A DNA stretch of 28,555 bases from DATGFB01 sp032160545 (GCA_032160545.1 JAVHVN010000089.1:1-28555); one strand, 5' to 3'; positions 1-8,026 are shown, counted from the first letter of the stretch. Numbers and translations are program-made. Notes: a model not told the origin generated them from the sequence alone.

Positions 1-1760
1 AAACCCGGCATCTGTTCGTGACCGGAGGCGTCGCCTCCTCACTCGGTAAGGGCCTCACCGCCTCCAGTCTCGGGTCCTTGCTCAAGGCACGTGGTCTGCG
101 CGTGACCATGCAGAAGCTCGACCCGTATCTCAACGTCGATCCCGGCACGATGAACCCGTTCCAGCACGGCGAGGTCTTCGTGACCGAGGACGGCGCCGAG
201 ACCGACCTCGATGTGGGCCACTACGAGCGCTTCCTGGACACCGACCTGGTGGGGTCCGCGAACGTGACGACCGGTCAGGTCTACTCGAGCGTGATTGCGA
301 AGGAGCGCCGGGGCGAGTATCTCGGCGACACCGTCCAGGTGATCCCGCACATCACGAACGAGATCAAGGCCCGCATCCGGGCGATGGCCGAGCCGGGTCC
401 CGACGGGATGGCCCCGCACATCGTCATCACCGAAATCGGCGGCACCGTCGGCGACATCGAGTCGCTGCCATTCCTCGAGGCCGCGCGGCAGGTTCGCCAC
501 GACGTCGGGCGCGAGCACTGCTTCTTCCTGCACGTCTCGCTGGTGCCCTACCTCGCACCGTCGGGTGAACTCAAGACCAAGCCGACGCAGCACTCGGTCG
601 CAGCCCTGCGCAGCATCGGCATCACGCCCGACGCGGTGGTATGCCGGTCCGACCGCGAGATTCCGGACAACGTGAAGCGCAAGATCTCGCTCATGTGTGA
701 CGTCGACGCCGAGGCGGTCGTGTCCGCGTCCGACGCGCCGAGCATCTACGAGATCCCCAAGGTGCTGCACGGTGAGGGTCTGGACGCCTACGTCGTGCGC
801 CGGCTCGGGCTGCCGTTCCGCGACGTCGACTGGACCGAGTGGGGTGACCTGCTCGACCGCGTGCACCACCCGCGCTCCGAGGTGACGATCGCCCTGGTCG
901 GCAAGTACATCGACCTCCCCGACGCGTACCTGTCGGTGTCCGAGGCATTGCGGGCCGGCGCGTTCGCGCACCACGCGAAGGTGAAGATCCGTTGGGTCGC
1001 CTCCGACAGCTGCGAGACCGCGGCCGGTGCCGCAGCCGCCCTCGCCGGCGTCGACGGCATCGTGATCCCGGGCGGCTTCGGTATCCGGGGGATCGAGGGC
1101 AAGGTCGGGGCCGTGCGGCACGCCCGCGAGTCACAGATCCCAATCCTGGGGTTGTGCCTCGGCCTGCAGTGCATGGTCATCGAGGCCGCCCGCCATCTCG
1201 CCGGCATCATCGGCGCCAACTCGGCCGAGTTCGACGCCGACACTTCAGATCCGGTGATCGCCACGATGGCCGACCAGGTCGACGTCGTCGCCGGCAACGC
1301 CGATCTGGGCGGGACGATGCGCCTGGGGGCGTACGACGCGACGCTGAAGCCGGGATCCGTCGTCGCGGACGCGTACGGCGCCACCGCGGTCTCCGAGCGG
1401 CACCGGCATCGGTACGAGGTCAACAACGCGTATCGCCAACGGCTCGAGCAGGCCGGGCTGGTCGTCTCGGGGACCTCGCCGGACGGGCGGCTCGTCGAAT
1501 TCGTCGAACTGCCGCGCGAGGTGCACCCATTCTTCGCCGGAACGCAGGCGCACCCCGAACTCAAGTCGCGCCCCACGCGTGCGCACCCGCTGTTCAAGGC
1601 CTTCGTCGGTGCTGCGCTGGCGTACAACGACGCCGAGCGGCTCCCGGTCGAGATCGTCGACCCGGGGCAGGCGGGGACCGGTAACGGCGTTCTCAGCGGC
1701 GACACCGCGGTGCGGCTCGCCGACGAGCGCGGGGCGGTCGCAGCCCGCTCGGCCTCGTGA
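1..1760 (+). CDS. pyrG: CTP synthase, 5'-truncated by the window edge
   Basis: CTP synthase makes CTP from UTP, ATP and glutamine in the cytosol. The frame is open to the left edge and reads TRHLFVTGG before the first possible GTG at 18, so that GTG is the internal valine of the N-terminal motif and the true start lies upstream. The amidoligase domain is visible from GGVASSLGKGL and continues through QKLDPYLNVDPGTMNPFQHGEV. The C-terminal class I glutaminase domain has the nucleophile elbow GLCLGLQ (Cys codon 1155-1157) and the HPE pair (His codon 1551-1553, Glu codon 1557-1559), so the catalytic triad is intact. A low-complexity tail of about 45 residues follows, as in mycobacterial PyrG. 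The stop overlaps the next start in a GTGA at 1757-1760, implying translational coupling. Confidence 0.97.
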   Translation, partial: TRHLFVTGGVASSLGKGLTASSLGSLLKARGLRVTMQKLDPYLNVDPGTMNPFQHGEVFVTEDGAETDLDVGHYERFLDTDLVGSANVTTGQVYSSVIAKERRGEYLGDTVQVIPHITNEIKARIRAMAEPGPDGMAPHIVITEIGGTVGDIESLPFLEAARQVRHDVGREHCFFLHVSLVPYLAPSGELKTKPTQHSVAALRSIGITPDAVVCRSDREIPDNVKRKISLMCDVDAEAVVSASDAPSIYEIPKVLHGEGLDAYVVRRLGLPFRDVDWTEWGDLLDRVHHPRSEVTIALVGKYIDLPDAYLSVSEALRAGAFAHHAKVKIRWVASDSCETAAGAAAALAGVDGIVIPGGFGIRGIEGKVGAVRHARESQIPILGLCLGLQCMVIEAARHLAGIIGANSAEFDADTSDPVIATMADQVDVVAGNADLGGTMRLGAYDATLKPGSVVADAYGATAVSERHRHRYEVNNAYRQRLEQAGLVVSGTSPDGRLVEFVELPREVHPFFAGTQAHPELKSRPTRAHPLFKAFVGAALAYNDAERLPVEIVDPGQAGTGNGVLSGDTAVRLADERGAVAARSAS

Positions 1761-2374
1761 GCGGCGATCAGGCCGCCGAATATCCGGTCGTCGGTACCGA
1801 ACTCATCTACGAGGGCGCCGTCATCTCGCTGCGCCGCGATCGGGTGCGGATGAGTGACGACTCCATTGCTGAACGCGAGGTCGTGGTGCATCCAGGGGCC
1901 GTGGGCGTCGTGGCCCTGGACGCTGACGGGCGGGTGTTGCTGGTGAATCAGTACCGCCATCCCGTCCGGCGGCGACTGGACGAACTTCCGGCCGGGCTGC
2001 TCGACAAGGACGGCGAGTCGCCGCTGGACGCCGCGAAACGGGAACTCGTGGAGGAAGCCGGCGTTTCCGCGCGTGAGTGGCACGTACTCGTCGATCTGAA
2101 CCCGTCCCCGGGGATGTCGGACGAGGCGATCCGCATCTATCTCGCCCGTGGGGTCGAGAACGCGGTTGATGACGGGTTCACTCCCGAGCACGAGGAGATG
2201 ACCCTGACGGTCTCGCGGGTGCCGCTGGACGAGGCGGTCGGCCGGATCTGGCGAGGGGCGCTGACGAATGCCGCCGCGGTCGCTGGCCTTCTGGCCGCGG
2301 CCCGCGCGCAGGCCGACGGCTGGTCGGGACTTCGTCCGGCCGACGCGCCATGGCCTGATCGCGACGGGCGCTGA
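1757..2374 (+). CDS. Nudix hydrolase, ADP-ribose pyrophosphatase type
   Basis: A 205-residue Nudix hydrolase that probably splits ADP-ribose into AMP and ribose-5-phosphate. The Nudix box is readable as GLLDKDGESPLDAAKREL followed by VEEAGV, with the metal-binding REL.EE core complete. There are six rather than five residues between the first Gly and Glu, which I also recall in the M. tuberculosis homologue Rv1700. The preceding LDELPAG and the NQYRHPV segment are typical of the ADP-ribose pyrophosphatase subfamily. The GTG start overlaps the pyrG stop by 4 bp, and xerD follows 7 bp after the stop, so the three genes probably share one transcript. The order pyrG-nudix-xerD is common in Actinobacteria. 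Substrate identity is inferred from family and context. Confidence 0.9.
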   Translation: MSGDQAAEYPVVGTELIYEGAVISLRRDRVRMSDDSIAEREVVVHPGAVGVVALDADGRVLLVNQYRHPVRRRLDELPAGLLDKDGESPLDAAKRELVEEAGVSAREWHVLVDLNPSPGMSDEAIRIYLARGVENAVDDGFTPEHEEMTLTVSRVPLDEAVGRIWRGALTNAAAVAGLLAAARAQADGWSGLRPADAPWPDRDGR

Positions 2375-2381
2375 GTCGGCC

Positions 2382-3347
2382 GTGACGCTGTCGGCGGCAC
2401 GCCGCAGGACGGCACCAGAGTCCGTCGTGCGCAGCTATCTCGACCACTTGGCGGTCGAGCGGGCGGTGGCCGCCAACACGCTCGCGTCCTACCGCCGCGA
2501 TCTCGGCCGCTATGTCGCCCACCTCGGCACCCGCGGAGTCACCGGGCTGGAGTTGGTCGACGCACCGCTCGTCAGCGGCTTCCTCGCCTATCTGCGCGAG
2601 GGCGACGACGAGCATCCGCCGCTGTCGGCGACGTCCGCAGCGCGCGCCGTCATCGCGGTGCGGGGCCTGCACCGGTTCGCGTTGCGCGACGGCCTGGTCG
2701 AGACCGATGTGGCTCGCGAGGTCCGCCCGCCGTCGCCACCACGCCGCCTGCCCAAGGCCATCAGCGTCGAGGACGTCGAGCGCCTGCTCGACGCTGCCGG
2801 GTACGAGGGCACGGCGCTGGCCGTCCGGGACCGGGCCTTGCTGGAAGTTCTCTACGGCACCGGGGCGCGCATCTCCGAAGCGGTCGGCCTGGCCGTCGAC
2901 GACCTGGACGTCGCCGGGCGCACGGTGCTGCTCTCGGGCAAGGGCGGCAAGCAGCGGCGCGTTCCGCTGGGGTCGTACGCGGCTCGGGCCGTCGACGCCT
3001 ACCTGGTGCAGGTCCGCCCCGAACTGGTGCGCGCCGGGCGCGGCACCCCGGTGCTGTTCGTCAATGCCCGCGGCGGCCCGCTGTCACGGCAGTCGGCCTG
3101 GACGATTCTGCGCACCGCCGCCGAGCGCGCGGGCATCGGGGGGGCGGGCGGGTCCCTGGCGGGGATCTCGCCGCACACCCTGCGGCATTCGTTCGCCACG
3201 CATCTTATGGAGGGCGGTGCCGACGTGCGGGTCGTCCAGGAGCTGCTCGGGCACTCTTCGGTGACGACGACCCAGATCTACACCCTCGTCACCGTCGACC
3301 GGTTGCGCGAGGTCTATGCGACGTCGCACCCGCGGGCTCGCGGCTGA
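2382..3347 (+). CDS. xerD: Tyrosine recombinase XerD
   Basis: A 321-residue tyrosine recombinase expected to act at the chromosomal dif site to resolve chromosome dimers. The N-terminal SAM-like DNA-binding domain (about residues 10-110) contains YLDHLAVERAVAANTLASYRRDL. The catalytic domain shows all active-site elements: Arg in YGTGARISE, Lys in SGKGGKQR, HTLRHSF (His and Arg), GHSS, and the nucleophile Tyr in TTQIYTLV. I chose the GTG at 2382 because it lies 7 bp after the Nudix stop and gives normal XerD length. An ATG at 2268 in the same frame would overlap the Nudix gene by over 100 bp and add a non-homologous leader. The position beside parA and scpAB suits a housekeeping Xer rather than a phage integrase. 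Confidence 0.93.
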   Translation: MTLSAARRRTAPESVVRSYLDHLAVERAVAANTLASYRRDLGRYVAHLGTRGVTGLELVDAPLVSGFLAYLREGDDEHPPLSATSAARAVIAVRGLHRFALRDGLVETDVAREVRPPSPPRRLPKAISVEDVERLLDAAGYEGTALAVRDRALLEVLYGTGARISEAVGLAVDDLDVAGRTVLLSGKGGKQRRVPLGSYAARAVDAYLVQVRPELVRAGRGTPVLFVNARGGPLSRQSAWTILRTAAERAGIGGAGGSLAGISPHTLRHSFATHLMEGGADVRVVQELLGHSSVTTTQIYTLVTVDRLREVYATSHPRARG

Positions 3348-3384
3348 CGCGGCGCGGTGCATCGTCACACGGCACGCCCTGAGG

Positions 3385-3390
3385 TAGCCT
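3385..3390 (+). promoter_or_regulatory. Candidate -10 element for the parA-scpAB-rluB operon
   Basis: TAGCCT fits the actinobacterial TANNNT -10 pattern and lies 38 bp after the xerD stop. A start site near 3397 would give a leader of about 38 nt to the parA ATG. No convincing -35 is visible, and the call rests on motif and position only. Confidence 0.35.
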
Positions 3391-3434
3391 CGCGTCCGGC
3401 GAGGACCGGTAACAGCAGGGAGGTTTCCCGCTTC

Positions 3435-4556
3435 ATGACGACATGGTCGAGCCCCGGCAGCCGTGGGGATTCCAGCGGGGAACCGAGCGCGCAGCCCCCC
3501 GCGCAAGCCCCCTCGGCCGAGGCCGGACCGGCCCTCGACCCGAACGCCGAACGCCGCGCCGAGCACGACACCGCGAGGGCCGCTGCGACCGCGCCTGAAC
3601 CAGGCTCAGCGCCACCGTCACCGCCACCCGCCGACCCGGTGGTGCCGCCCGTCGGCGACAACGCCGACGCCGATTCCACCGAGTCAGCGGAGTCGGCTTC
3701 GTTGTTCAGCGCGCAGACAAAATCGGCGGACCCGGCGGTGGCCCGAGCCAAGCGCGTCATCCCCGACCCCCAGCCGCTGGACCGGCATGGGCCGGCACGC
3801 ATCGTCGCCCTGTGCAACCAGAAGGGCGGCGTCGGCAAGACCACGACCACTATCAACCTGGGTGCGGCCCTCGCCGAGCTGGGCCGGCGCGTGCTCCTCG
3901 TCGATTTCGACCCACAGGGCGCCCTCTCGGTCGGTCTCGGCATGCAGCCGCATCAGCTCGAGCGCACCGCTTACAACCTGCTGATGGAACGCGGCGTGTC
4001 CATCGACGAGGTGCTGCTCAAGACCAGCGTCCCGGGCATGGACCTGCTGCCGAGCAACATCGACCTGTCCGCGGCCGAGGTGCAACTCGTCGGTGAGGTA
4101 GCCCGGGAGCAGGCACTGGCCCGGGCGCTGGCGCCGGTCGTCGGCGACTACGACTACATCTTCATCGATTGCCAGCCGTCCCTCGGCCTGCTGACGGTCA
4201 ATGCGCTGACGGCGGCGCACGGTGTGATCATCCCGCTCGAATGTGAGTTCTTCAGCCTGCGCGGTGTCGCCCTGCTGATCGACACCGTCGACAAGGTGCG
4301 TGAGCGGCTGAACCCCGAGCTCAAGCTCGACGGCATCCTCGCCACCATGTACGACGGCCGGACCCTGCACGGGCGCGAGGTGTTCGCCCGCGTCGTCGAG
4401 GCGTTCGGCGACGCTGTCTACGACACCGTGATCTCGCGAACCGTCCGGTTCCCAGAGACGACTGTGGCGGGGGAGCCCATCACCAGCTGGGCGCCCACGT
4501 CGGCCGGTGCCATCGCGTACCGCAACCTGGCGCGCGAGGTGCTCGCCCGCTCGTGA
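3435..4556 (+). CDS. parA: ParA-family ATPase
   Basis: A 373-residue ParA/Soj-type ATPase. The deviant Walker A motif KGGVGKTT sits at residues 130-137, followed by VLLVDFDPQGALS and the IDCQPSLGLLT segment of the Walker A'/B region. The first roughly 115 residues are Pro/Ala/Glu/Ser-rich and look disordered, so the ATPase core is normal but carries a long N-terminal extension. I chose the ATG at 3435 because AGGGAGG lies at 3417-3423; a GTG at 3357 in the same frame lacks this support. The gene overlaps scpA by 4 bp (GTGA). No parB is adjacent, matching the orphan ParA-like gene next to scpA in mycobacteria (Rv1708). A role with the condensin complex in chromosome organisation is inferred from this context. 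Confidence 0.92.
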   Translation: MTTWSSPGSRGDSSGEPSAQPPAQAPSAEAGPALDPNAERRAEHDTARAAATAPEPGSAPPSPPPADPVVPPVGDNADADSTESAESASLFSAQTKSADPAVARAKRVIPDPQPLDRHGPARIVALCNQKGGVGKTTTTINLGAALAELGRRVLLVDFDPQGALSVGLGMQPHQLERTAYNLLMERGVSIDEVLLKTSVPGMDLLPSNIDLSAAEVQLVGEVAREQALARALAPVVGDYDYIFIDCQPSLGLLTVNALTAAHGVIIPLECEFFSLRGVALLIDTVDKVRERLNPELKLDGILATMYDGRTLHGREVFARVVEAFGDAVYDTVISRTVRFPETTVAGEPITSWAPTSAGAIAYRNLAREVLARS

Positions 4557-5467
4557 CGATCGACAGCGTTCCGGGCACGGACGTCTCCGCCGAGGATGCC
4601 GTCGCCATCGAGGAACTCGCCACCGAGCCGGCGGTGCCTGCAGACGGCGAGCACAGTGGCACCGAACCTCGCGACGGATCGTTCCGGGTGCGTCTCGACA
4701 ACTTCGAGGGTCCGTTCGACCTCCTGCTCAGCCTGATCTCCCGTCATCAACTGGACGTCACCGAGGTCGCGCTCTCGCAGGTAACCGACGAATTCATCGC
4801 GCACCTCGCCCGGGCCGACGAGTGGGACCTCGGCCAGGCGACCGAATTCCTGGTCGTCGCGGCCACGCTGCTCGACCTCAAGGCGGCCCGGTTGCTGCCC
4901 TCAGCCGAGGTCGAGGACGAGGAGGACCTCGCGCTGCTCGAGGCGCGCGACCTGCTGTTCGCGCGTCTGCTGCAGTACCGCGCGTACAAGCTCGCCGCGG
5001 CCTACCTCGGTGAGCTGGAGCGCACCCAGGGTCACCGGCACGGCCGGGCCGTCGAACTCGAATCGCAGTTCGCCCAGTTGCTGCCCGAGGTCCTGATCGG
5101 GATCAGCCCGGCGCGGTTCGCCGCGGTGGCGGCGGCGGCGCTCGCTCCCAAGCCGGTGCCGACAGTCGGCATCGACCACGTCCACGCCCCGCGGGTGAGT
5201 GTTCGCGAGCACATGGCGGTGATGCGCGACCGGCTGCGCCGCTCCGGCGCCGCGACCTTCCGTGGGTTGGTCGCGGATTGCACCTCGACCCTGGAGGTCG
5301 TCGCCCGCTTCCTCGGCCTGCTGGAGTTGTATCGGGACGGGGTCGTCGCGTTCGACCAGGCGGCGGCGCTGTCCGAACTGCGGGTCCGCTGGACGGGCAC
5401 CGAGGACGACCCGTCCGACGCCGGCACCGAGACCGACGACACGTCGATAGACGAGGAGTACGGGTGA
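4553..5467 (+). CDS. scpA: Segregation and condensation protein A
   Basis: ScpA is the kleisin subunit that bridges the Smc heads together with ScpB in chromosome condensation. After an acidic, probably flexible N-terminus of about 45 residues comes the family signature FRVRLDNFEGPFDLLLSLI, then FLVVAATLLDLKAARLLP. The C-terminal winged-helix part (AATFRGLV to VVAFDQAAALSELRVRW) is the expected Smc-binding end. The length of 304 residues is slightly above typical because of both termini, and the C-terminal tail is acidic. The start and stop both lie in 4-bp GTGA overlaps with parA and scpB, so the three proteins are probably translationally coupled and made together. Confidence 0.93.
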   Translation: MTIDSVPGTDVSAEDAVAIEELATEPAVPADGEHSGTEPRDGSFRVRLDNFEGPFDLLLSLISRHQLDVTEVALSQVTDEFIAHLARADEWDLGQATEFLVVAATLLDLKAARLLPSAEVEDEEDLALLEARDLLFARLLQYRAYKLAAAYLGELERTQGHRHGRAVELESQFAQLLPEVLIGISPARFAAVAAAALAPKPVPTVGIDHVHAPRVSVREHMAVMRDRLRRSGAATFRGLVADCTSTLEVVARFLGLLELYRDGVVAFDQAAALSELRVRWTGTEDDPSDAGTETDDTSIDEEYG

Positions 5468-6177
5468 GTTTCCCGGAGCACGGCACGACTGACACTGCGA
5501 TCGACGGACCTGCCGATTCCCACGCACCGGCCGAGTTCGACACCGAGAGCACCGAGAGCACCGAGAGCACCGAGAGCACCGAGAGCACCGAGTCCGCGAC
5601 CGAACTGCGTGTCGCCCCCCTCGCCGATCCGCAGCGTCTGACCGCCGCGGTGGAGGCCATCCTGTTCGTCGTCGAGACACCGGTGACGGCCGCAGGGGTC
5701 GCGGCTGCGCTGCAGGTTCCCACCGAGGACGTCGCGGCGGCTCTGGCGACGCTGCGTACCGGTTACGACGAGCGCGGCGCAGGCATGGAGTTGCGCGAGG
5801 TAGCCGGCGGAGTCCGCCTGTACACCCGCGCGGATGTCGCCCCCCAGGTCGAGGTGTTCCTGCAGGAAGGCCAACGCACCCGACTCACCCAGGCTGCGCT
5901 CGAGACCCTGGCGGTGATCGCCTACCGGCAGCCGGTGACCCGCTCGCGGGTCTCGGCCATCCGCGGCGTGAACGTCGACGGCGTGGTGCGCACGCTCACC
6001 ACGCGTGGTCTCGTGGTCGAGGCGGGCACCGACCCCGAGACCGGGGGTGGACTGTTGCGAACGACGGAGTTGTTCCTCGAGAAGATGGGGCTGTCGGACT
6101 TGTCCGAGCTGCCGTCGCTGGCGCCGTTGCTGCCTGACCTCGACGGTGTGGACGGCATCGCGACCGATGAGCTCTGA
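5464..6177 (+). CDS. scpB: Segregation and condensation protein B
   Basis: A 237-residue ScpB that dimerises and binds ScpA in the Smc condensin. Tandem winged-helix domains begin at LTAAVEAILFVVETPVT and end near LFLEKMGLSDLSELPSL, which is the usual C-terminal signature. The GTG at 5464 was chosen because it forms a GTGA overlap with scpA; the frame is open further upstream, but that would embed it in scpA. Residues about 10-45 are an acidic Ser/Thr/Glu linker made largely of repeated Thr-Glu-Ser encoded by a 9-bp tandem repeat, an addition not needed for the ScpB fold. The gene overlaps rluB by 11 bp. Confidence 0.92.
   Translation: MSFPEHGTTDTAIDGPADSHAPAEFDTESTESTESTESTESTESATELRVAPLADPQRLTAAVEAILFVVETPVTAAGVAAALQVPTEDVAAALATLRTGYDERGAGMELREVAGGVRLYTRADVAPQVEVFLQEGQRTRLTQAALETLAVIAYRQPVTRSRVSAIRGVNVDGVVRTLTTRGLVVEAGTDPETGGGLLRTTELFLEKMGLSDLSELPSLAPLLPDLDGVDGIATDEL
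5542..5595 (+). repeat. 9-bp in-frame tandem repeat inside scpB
   Basis: Five perfect copies of ACCGAGAGC run from 5542 to 5586, followed by a sixth unit ACCGAGTCC with a synonymous serine codon. The peptide is (Thr-Glu-Ser)6. Copy-number change by slippage would alter linker length without a frameshift. Confidence 0.95.
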
Positions 6178-6904
6178 GGGTGAGGGCATCCGGCTGCAGA
6201 AGGTCCTCGCCGCTGCGGGCATGGGGTCCCGGCGAACCTGTGAGCAGCTGATCGCCGAAGGGCGGGTGTCCGTCGACGGCCGAGTCGTCGAGGAGATGGG
6301 CAGGCGCGTCGACCCCGAGACCGCGGCCATCACGGTCGACGGGAAGCGCATCAATGTGCGTGCCGACATCGTGCACCTCGCTCTGAACAAGCCACGCGGC
6401 GTGCTGAGCGCGATGTCCGACGAGCGTGGGCGCCGCACCGTCGGTGACCTGGTGGCCGACCGTCCCGAGCGGCTGTTCCACGTCGGGCGCCTCGACGCCG
6501 ACACCGAGGGCCTGCTGCTGCTGACGAACGACGGCGACCTGGCGCACCGGTTGATGCACCCGGCGTTCGGCGTGTCGAAGACCTACCTGGCCACCGTGCC
6601 CGGCCCGGTGCCCCGGGAGACCGTGCGCCGGGTGCGCGGCGGCGTCGATCTCGAGGACGGCCCGGTGCAGGTCGACCGGTTCCGCGTCGTGCAGACCCAG
6701 GGCAACCGCGCCATCGTCGAGGTGGTGCTGCACGAGGGCCGCAATCACATCGTGCGGCGCCTGCTGGCCGAGGTCGGGCACCCGGTCGAGCGCCTGGTGC
6801 GCACGGCGATCGGACCGGTTCAGCTGGGCGGCCAGCGAGCGGGAACCCTGCGGCCCCTGACGCGTGACGAGCTCGCCGGGCTCTACGCATTGCTCGAACC
6901 CTGA
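6167..6904 (+). CDS. rluB: Pseudouridine synthase, RluB/RsuA family
   Basis: A 245-residue enzyme that converts a specific rRNA uridine to pseudouridine. An N-terminal S4 RNA-binding domain (IRLQKVLAAAGMGSRRTCEQ to about residue 65) precedes the catalytic domain. The catalytic Asp lies in the GRLDADTEGLLLLT motif, and LNKPRGVLS and HEGRNHIVRRLL are further conserved segments. The ATG at 6167 overlaps the scpB stop by 11 bp; an upstream GTG at 6005 in the same frame lies within scpB and encodes non-homologous sequence. Assignment to RluB (23S rRNA) rather than RsuA or RluE rests on the scpB-rluB-cmk gene order seen across Gram-positives. Confidence 0.92.
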   Translation: MSSEGEGIRLQKVLAAAGMGSRRTCEQLIAEGRVSVDGRVVEEMGRRVDPETAAITVDGKRINVRADIVHLALNKPRGVLSAMSDERGRRTVGDLVADRPERLFHVGRLDADTEGLLLLTNDGDLAHRLMHPAFGVSKTYLATVPGPVPRETVRRVRGGVDLEDGPVQVDRFRVVQTQGNRAIVEVVLHEGRNHIVRRLLAEVGHPVERLVRTAIGPVQLGGQRAGTLRPLTRDELAGLYALLEP

Positions 6905-6915
6905 GTCGCGACAGG

Positions 6916-6921
6916 TAGGTT
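6916..6921 (+). promoter_or_regulatory. Candidate -10 for a leaderless chorismate mutase mRNA
   Basis: TAGGTT ends 8 nt before the GTG start at 6930, the spacing expected when transcription begins at or next to the start codon. No -35 is obvious. Confidence 0.35.
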
Positions 6922-6929
6922 CGGGACCT

Positions 6930-7292
6930 GTGACGGTACGAGCGATCCGCGGGGCGATCCAGGTCGATGCCGACGACCGCGACCTCATCCTGAAGGGCAC
7001 CTCGGAGCTGGTCGCCGAGGTGCTGCGGCGCAATGACGTGAATACCGATGACCTGATCAGCATCGTGTTCACCGCGACGCCCGATCTCACCGCCGAGTTC
7101 CCCGCGTATGCCGCCCGGCTCATGGGATTTCACGACGTGCCTCTGCTGTGCACTACCGAGATCGCGGTGCCTGGGGCCATGCCGCGGGTCCTTCGCCTGC
7201 TGGCGCACGTCGAGTCCGAGCGGCCCCGGTCCGAGATCCACCATGTATACCTGGGCGGGGCGGCGGCACTGCGCCGTGACCTGCCGCAGTAA
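6930..7292 (+). CDS. aroH: Monofunctional chorismate mutase, AroH type
   Basis: A 120-residue trimeric-type (Bacillus AroH) chorismate mutase, converting chorismate to prephenate for Tyr and Phe synthesis. Residues matching the AroH active site are visible: Arg7 in VRAIRGA, the Cys/Glu pair in LLCTTEI, the following MPRVLRL arginine, the Tyr in HHVYLGG and an Arg in LRRDL. The GTG at 6930 gives the conserved start MTVRAIRGA; upstream codons in the frame are in rluB and the spacer. In Streptomyces a prephenate dehydrogenase gene lies between this gene and cmk, as far as I recall; here cmk follows directly, so tyrA must be elsewhere. A TAGGTT -10 eight bases upstream suggests leaderless expression. 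Confidence 0.9.
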   Translation: MTVRAIRGAIQVDADDRDLILKGTSELVAEVLRRNDVNTDDLISIVFTATPDLTAEFPAYAARLMGFHDVPLLCTTEIAVPGAMPRVLRLLAHVESERPRSEIHHVYLGGAAALRRDLPQ

Positions 7293-7300
7293 CAGGTCCG

Positions 7301-7306
7301 TATCCT
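7301..7306 (+). promoter_or_regulatory. Candidate -10 element for cmk
   Basis: TATCCT lies just after the aroH stop. A start near 7313 would leave a leader of about 50 nt carrying the cmk ribosome site GAGGAG at 7347-7352. A weak GTGACC lies 19 bp upstream as a possible -35. Confidence 0.35.
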
Positions 7307-7363
7307 GGGACGGTCCCGCGAAAGTCCCGCGGCGCCCGTCGGTCGTGAGGAGAGTCGCTCGCC

Positions 7364-8026
7364 GTGTTCCGTGGTGTGGTGGCGCTCGACGGCCCGTCCG
7401 GTACGGGCAAGTCCACGGTCGCGCGTCGCCTCGCCGAGCGTCTGGACGCCCGCTATCTCGACACCGGGGCGATGTACCGATCGGCGACCCTCGGCGTGCT
7501 GCGTGCCGGAGCGGACCCTGAGGACGCAGACGCGGTGATCAGAGTCGTGCGTGACGTCATCATCGATGTCGGTACCGACCCGGCCAAACCCGAGGTGTCC
7601 CTCGACGGCGAGCGCGTCGACGACGCGATTCGCACTGCCGAGGTCACCCGTGCGGTGAGCGCCGTATCCGCTGTGCCGGCTGTGCGTGCGCTGCTGGTCG
7701 CCCAGCAGCGCGAGCTGATCGCGGCGGGCGGCATCGTGGTCGAGGGCCGGGACATCGGATCTGTCGTGTGGCCCTCGGCGCGCCCCAAGGTGTTCCTCAC
7801 CGCGAGCCCGCTGGTCCGCGCCCACCGGCGCGCCGGTGAGTTGGGCGCAGGCGCCGACGTTCAGGCGGTCGGCGCCGACATCGCCCGCCGGGACGGCCTC
7901 GACAGCACCAGGGCGACCAGCCCGCTCGCGCAGGCCGCCGATGCCGTTGTGCTCGATACCACCGAGCTGTCGATCGACGCGGTCGTCGACCGCCTGGCCG
8001 CGATGAGTTCGGCCGCTGATGCCTGA
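7364..8026 (+). CDS. cmk: Cytidylate kinase
   Basis: A 220-residue (d)CMP kinase that phosphorylates CMP and dCMP with ATP. The P-loop GPSGTGKST is at residues 10-18, followed by YLDTGAMYRS, the EGRDIGSVVWP segment and the RAHRRAGE lid region, all characteristic of Cmk. The GTG start at 7364 is supported by GAGGAG at 7347-7352, with a rather long spacer of 11 nt, and by the P-loop position. The stop overlaps the start of the next gene by 8 bp. Cmk followed by a PlsC-like acyltransferase and Der is a recurrent bacterial order. Confidence 0.95.
   Translation: MFRGVVALDGPSGTGKSTVARRLAERLDARYLDTGAMYRSATLGVLRAGADPEDADAVIRVVRDVIIDVGTDPAKPEVSLDGERVDDAIRTAEVTRAVSAVSAVPAVRALLVAQQRELIAAGGIVVEGRDIGSVVWPSARPKVFLTASPLVRAHRRAGELGAGADVQAVGADIARRDGLDSTRATSPLAQAADAVVLDTTELSIDAVVDRLAAMSSAADA

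Noticed and set aside
18..1760. pyrG starting at the GTG at 18
   Set aside because: The frame is open to the window edge and reads the conserved residues just before the glycine-rich motif, so this GTG is an internal valine.
2268..2381. Longer xerD start at ATG 2268
   Set aside because: It would overlap the Nudix gene by over 100 bp and add sequence that is only a shadow of that gene.
5278..5463. Longer scpB start inside scpA
   Set aside because: The GTG at 5464 forms a tight GTGA overlap and gives a normal ScpB; the upstream part is out-of-frame scpA.
5542..5595. CRISPR-like array
   Set aside because: The repeat is a contiguous 9-bp coding tandem without spacers; no CRISPR array or cas gene was seen in the window.
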